Assembly: GCA_036653215.1 (NCBI GenBank)
Contig: JAVVUK010000065.1
Location: 1 to 9,004 of the forward strand
Direction of reading: 5' to 3'
DNA from: JADFUS01 sp036653215
Lineage (GTDB): Bacteria > Bacteroidota > Bacteroidia > Bacteroidales > Rikenellaceae
DNA length: 9,004 nucleotides
Shown here: one piece after another, positions 6,821 to 9,004 of the stretch
Layout of the letters: every line of letters begins with the position of its first letter
How positions within the stretch are numbered: the first letter of the stretch is position 1
Position numbers and translations under genes: made by a program
The notes under the pieces: generated by a model
The model's input: only the letters and a program-made list of their open reading frames with translations
Database searches by the model: none
Told to the model about the DNA's origin: nothing

Positions 6821-6974
6821 ACTATCAGAATTAATTCTATTAACAGCAACAAGAGAGCCAGAGTATGTGATAGATCTTATAACACATTCTATTGAAGAGG
6901 GTGAAAATATAGAAGTCGACTCTGCCATTCTTGAAGCTATCCTCAAAATAAAAAGTTGTAATGGGGATAGTTAA
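6816..6974 (+). CDS. Possible small protein (52 residues), unknown function
   Basis: The spacer between the glycosyltransferase and the UbiB-family gene holds a plus-strand reading frame of 52 residues starting at the first ATG after an in-frame TAA (6804-6806). The product begins MILSELILLTATREPEYVI and goes on with acidic, helix-prone sequence (THSIEEGENIEVDSAILEAI), ending NGDS. It has no signal peptide, no cysteine motif and only a short hydrophobic start. Its stop codon lies 14 bases inside the UbiB-family frame, an arrangement that suggests translational coupling. It fills most of a spacer that would otherwise be non-coding. I do not recognise the family. It could instead be a chance frame in the UbiB-family leader; an opposite-strand frame of 72 codons covers the same DNA but its C-terminal end overlaps the glycosyltransferase stop, making it the less likely of the two. 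Confidence 0.45.
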   Translation: MILSELILLTATREPEYVIDLITHSIEEGENIEVDSAILEAILKIKSCNGDS

Positions 6975-8610
6975 TGTATATATGGATATCCTTAAGGTAC
7001 GACGAGCAACACAGATAATGTTTGTCGTGATGAAACATAGTGTTAGGACGCTATGTAACGAGGGAATATATGCTTTCCGTAGTCAACGTAAAATCCAAGA
7101 TAAGATAATATCTACTCCCGAAAGACTCCGCATGACAATTGAGGAGCTTGGTCCTACATATGTGAAGTTTGGGCAGATACTCGCCGATCGTCCCGATGTG
7201 GTGTCTGAAAGGTATCGTCATGAACTTAAAAAGTTACAGTCTAAAGCAGATACTTTTTCTTCGGAACAGGCGGTTATCCTTATCGAAAAGGAACTTAAAA
7301 GACCTCTTTGTGAGGTGTTCTCAAAATTTGATCGTACCCCCATTGCAGCAGCATCAATAGGACAAGTATATCGTGCAACGTTATGCTCTGGAGAAGAGGT
7401 GGTTGTCAAAATACAACGTCCATATATTGAAAATAAGATAAAGATAGATGTTTATCTTATGAAATATCTTGCTGAGCGTTTCACACGTCGTAACCCAGAG
7501 CTGAAAGCCTTTAACCTCATAGGGTTGATAGATGAGTTTGCCCATAATATATCGCAAGAACTCGATTATACCAACGAGGCAAACAACATGAAAGTCTTCC
7601 TTTCGCTCTTTAAGGACGACATGACAGTAAAGATACCTAAGGTGTATCCTCTAATAACAACAAAAAAGGTGATTGTAATTGAGTATATATCTGGTGTAGC
7701 CCCAAATAATATTGTTGAGATAAGAAATAAAGGTCTTGATCCTAAGGTGATTGTGGATAATGGGGCGAATGCTATATTTAAAATGATCCTCGATTTTGGT
7801 ATCTTTCACGCTGATCCTCATGCCGGTAACATAATCCTAATAGATAATAATGTAATAGCCTTTATAGATTTTGGGATGATAGGAGTGTTGCGTGATAGGG
7901 AGATAGATTTTTTGGCAGATTATACAGTTGGGTTTGCTAAAGGTGATCCTGAACTTATATGTAATGCGGTGTTAGATCTTTGTAATGTTCGTTTTTTTGA
8001 AAATAAGGAAAACATGACATTTGACATACGGCAAATATTACTTCATAACTTTAGTGAAGATGCGCTCGATATATCACACTTCTCCTCTACACTTCAAGAT
8101 TCTATAAATTTAGTGATAAAATATCAACTTCAGATACCGTCAGGCATATTTATGTTGCTTAAGACTCTTATAACCCTTGAGAAGTTTTCTGAAGAGCTTA
8201 ACATAAAAATAGATATGGCAAAGGTGATATTGCCATATTCAGACAAGATACGCCAAAAGAGATATGCTCCACGTGTAATTGCAAAAAGTATATATCGAAC
8301 ACTTGTCGAATATGTACGTTTGGTACAAGACGCTCCAAACGATATAAGTGAGATACTCTATAAACTAAAAGAGGGTAAGATAAAACATGACATAAAACTT
8401 AAAGATAAAGATGTCTTTGTAAAAGTTACTCGACAAATGAGCTTACGCATATCATATGTCATACTTCTTATAGGTCTTTTTATGGGTTCGGCAATACTCA
8501 TAGTTATGGACTATGAACTTGTCTTTGGACTTATAATCTTATATAGTTCAAGTTTTTTAATATTGGCACTACTTGTGAAATGGATCTTTATACGCAAAAA
8601 TGACAAATAG
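6961..8610 (+). CDS. UbiB/AarF/ABC1-family atypical kinase-like membrane protein
   Basis: This 549-residue protein belongs to the UbiB/COQ8 family of atypical kinase-fold ATPases, which support quinone or lipid metabolism at the inner membrane. Hallmarks in order: the KxGQ motif (K69, G71, Q72 in YVKFGQ); the Ala-rich nucleotide loop AAASIGQV (129-136) in place of a Gly-rich one; ATP-site Lys K150 in VVVKIQRP; the ExD motif E200-D202; HADPHAGN (283-290); and metal-binding D303 in IDFG. Two membrane segments follow at about 496-516 and 519-541, then a basic tail, as in bacterial UbiB. The length is typical. The start could be ATG 6961 or ATG 6982 (MDILKVRR); neither has a recognisable ribosome binding site. 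If the host makes menaquinone, as most Bacteroidales do, a role in ubiquinone synthesis does not apply and the substrate is open; I therefore give no symbol. The upstream small frame may be co-translated. Confidence 0.92.
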   Translation: MGIVNVYMDILKVRRATQIMFVVMKHSVRTLCNEGIYAFRSQRKIQDKIISTPERLRMTIEELGPTYVKFGQILADRPDVVSERYRHELKKLQSKADTFSSEQAVILIEKELKRPLCEVFSKFDRTPIAAASIGQVYRATLCSGEEVVVKIQRPYIENKIKIDVYLMKYLAERFTRRNPELKAFNLIGLIDEFAHNISQELDYTNEANNMKVFLSLFKDDMTVKIPKVYPLITTKKVIVIEYISGVAPNNIVEIRNKGLDPKVIVDNGANAIFKMILDFGIFHADPHAGNIILIDNNVIAFIDFGMIGVLRDREIDFLADYTVGFAKGDPELICNAVLDLCNVRFFENKENMTFDIRQILLHNFSEDALDISHFSSTLQDSINLVIKYQLQIPSGIFMLLKTLITLEKFSEELNIKIDMAKVILPYSDKIRQKRYAPRVIAKSIYRTLVEYVRLVQDAPNDISEILYKLKEGKIKHDIKLKDKDVFVKVTRQMSLRISYVILLIGLFMGSAILIVMDYELVFGLIILYSSSFLILALLVKWIFIRKNDK

Positions 8611-8612
8611 AA

Positions 8613-8631
8613 TTTAGAAGTCGTTTCTAAA
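8613..8631. terminator. Possible bidirectional terminator hairpin between convergent genes
   Basis: TTTAGAA (8613-8619) and TTCTAAA (8625-8631) form a perfect 7-bp stem with a 5-base loop (GTCGT). On the plus strand, GGTTTT follows; on the minus strand a loosely T-rich stretch follows. It sits exactly in the gap between the convergent UbiB-family and serine dehydratase genes and includes the dehydratase stop codon. The stem has one G-C pair only, so strength is doubtful. Confidence 0.4.
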
Positions 8632-9004
8632 GGTTTTCTGTGTGTCCAAGAGCTAATCCTCCCTCAGCCGTTTCACGGTATAGGCTTGGTAGGTCTTTGC
8701 CTGTTTTGTCCATTACTTCAACTACACGGTCGAAGCTTACGCTGTGTTTCCCATCAGAGAATGTGGCGTATATGTTAGAGTCAATAGCCCTTGCCGCCGC
8801 AAAAGCGTTACGCTCGATACAAGGAATTTGAACAAGCCCACAGACAGGATCACACGTAAGACCCAAGTGATGCTCAAGCCCCATCTCAGCAGCATATTCT
8901 ATTTGTGCAGGAGATCCTCCAAAAAGTTGAGATGCAGCAGCAGAAGCCATAGCACAAGCCACGCCAACCTCTCCCTGACATCCCACAGCAGCACCAGATA
9001 CTGA
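8627..9004 (-). CDS. sdaA: L-serine dehydratase (4Fe-4S L-serine ammonia-lyase), C-terminal part
   Basis: The last 125 residues of an iron-sulfur L-serine ammonia-lyase, which converts L-serine to pyruvate and ammonia in the cytoplasm; the gene continues past the right edge. Reading from the edge, the sequence begins SVSGAAVGCQGEVGVA and includes LTCDPVCGLVQIPCIERN. Three cysteines (in GCQG, TCDPV and PCIE) are spaced 42 and 11 residues apart, the same spacing as the three Fe-S ligands known from the Legionella enzyme (C343, C385, C396). HSVSFDRVVEVMDKTG and RETAEGGLAL near the end match the family's C-terminus. A GTG (8984-8986) could be mistaken for a start, but it is the internal Val of AVGCQG and the frame stays open to the window edge. 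One further cysteine (CDPVC) follows the second ligand by four residues. The gene is convergent with the UbiB-family gene, 16 bases apart. Confidence 0.95.
   Translation of the reverse strand, partial: SVSGAAVGCQGEVGVACAMASAAASQLFGGSPAQIEYAAEMGLEHHLGLTCDPVCGLVQIPCIERNAFAAARAIDSNIYATFSDGKHSVSFDRVVEVMDKTGKDLPSLYRETAEGGLALGHTENL

Noticed and set aside
6728..6946. Minus-strand frame of 72 codons in the glycosyltransferase-UbiB spacer
   Set aside because: It has no recognisable motifs, its end overlaps the glycosyltransferase stop, and the plus-strand 52-codon frame is better placed; both could be chance.
8744..9004. Plus-strand frame opposite the serine dehydratase gene
   Set aside because: Antisense to strongly conserved Fe-S dehydratase sequence; no motif of its own.

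Overview
The window looks like ordinary chromosome of a low-GC member of the Bacteroidota, most likely Bacteroidales. Four things point there: start codons preceded by A/T-rich stretches with no clear Shine-Dalgarno sequence; two perfect matches to the Bacteroides -7 promoter box TAnnTTTG; signal peptides ending in SFS-Q or SFA-Q; and protein families whose closest remembered relatives are from Bacteroidetes (lipocalin-like lipoprotein, ClC-type channel without the usual filter motif, KefB-type antiporter with RCK_C tails). I see no mobile element, CRISPR array, rRNA or tRNA.

Layout. A ClC-family channel gene runs off the left edge on the minus strand (1-328). It diverges from a tight two-gene plus-strand unit: a short-chain dehydrogenase with a Sec signal peptide (375-1346), then, one base later, an outer-membrane beta-barrel protein with an N-terminal POTRA-like domain (1348-3060). 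This unit converges on a minus-strand pair, a lipocalin-like lipoprotein (5280-5834) followed with no gap by a 740-residue cation:proton antiporter (3057-5279). The two convergent stop codons share the palindrome TTAA. Divergent from the lipoprotein is an orphan GT2 glycosyltransferase (5914-6738), about 31% GC by hand count and clearly more AT-rich than its neighbours. After a short spacer come a possible 52-residue protein (6816-6974) and a UbiB/AarF-family kinase-like protein (6961-8610). This converges on the 3' end of a 4Fe-4S L-serine dehydratase gene running off the right edge (8627-9004).

How the genes relate. The genes do not form one pathway. Two units look co-transcribed: exported dehydrogenase plus envelope barrel, and lipoprotein plus antiporter. 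The most interesting observations are the dehydrogenase that seems to be sent to the periplasm beside a POTRA-barrel protein, and the 79-base spacer at 5835-5913, where two divergent promoters appear to occupy the same DNA face to face. No clearly new multi-gene system is visible.
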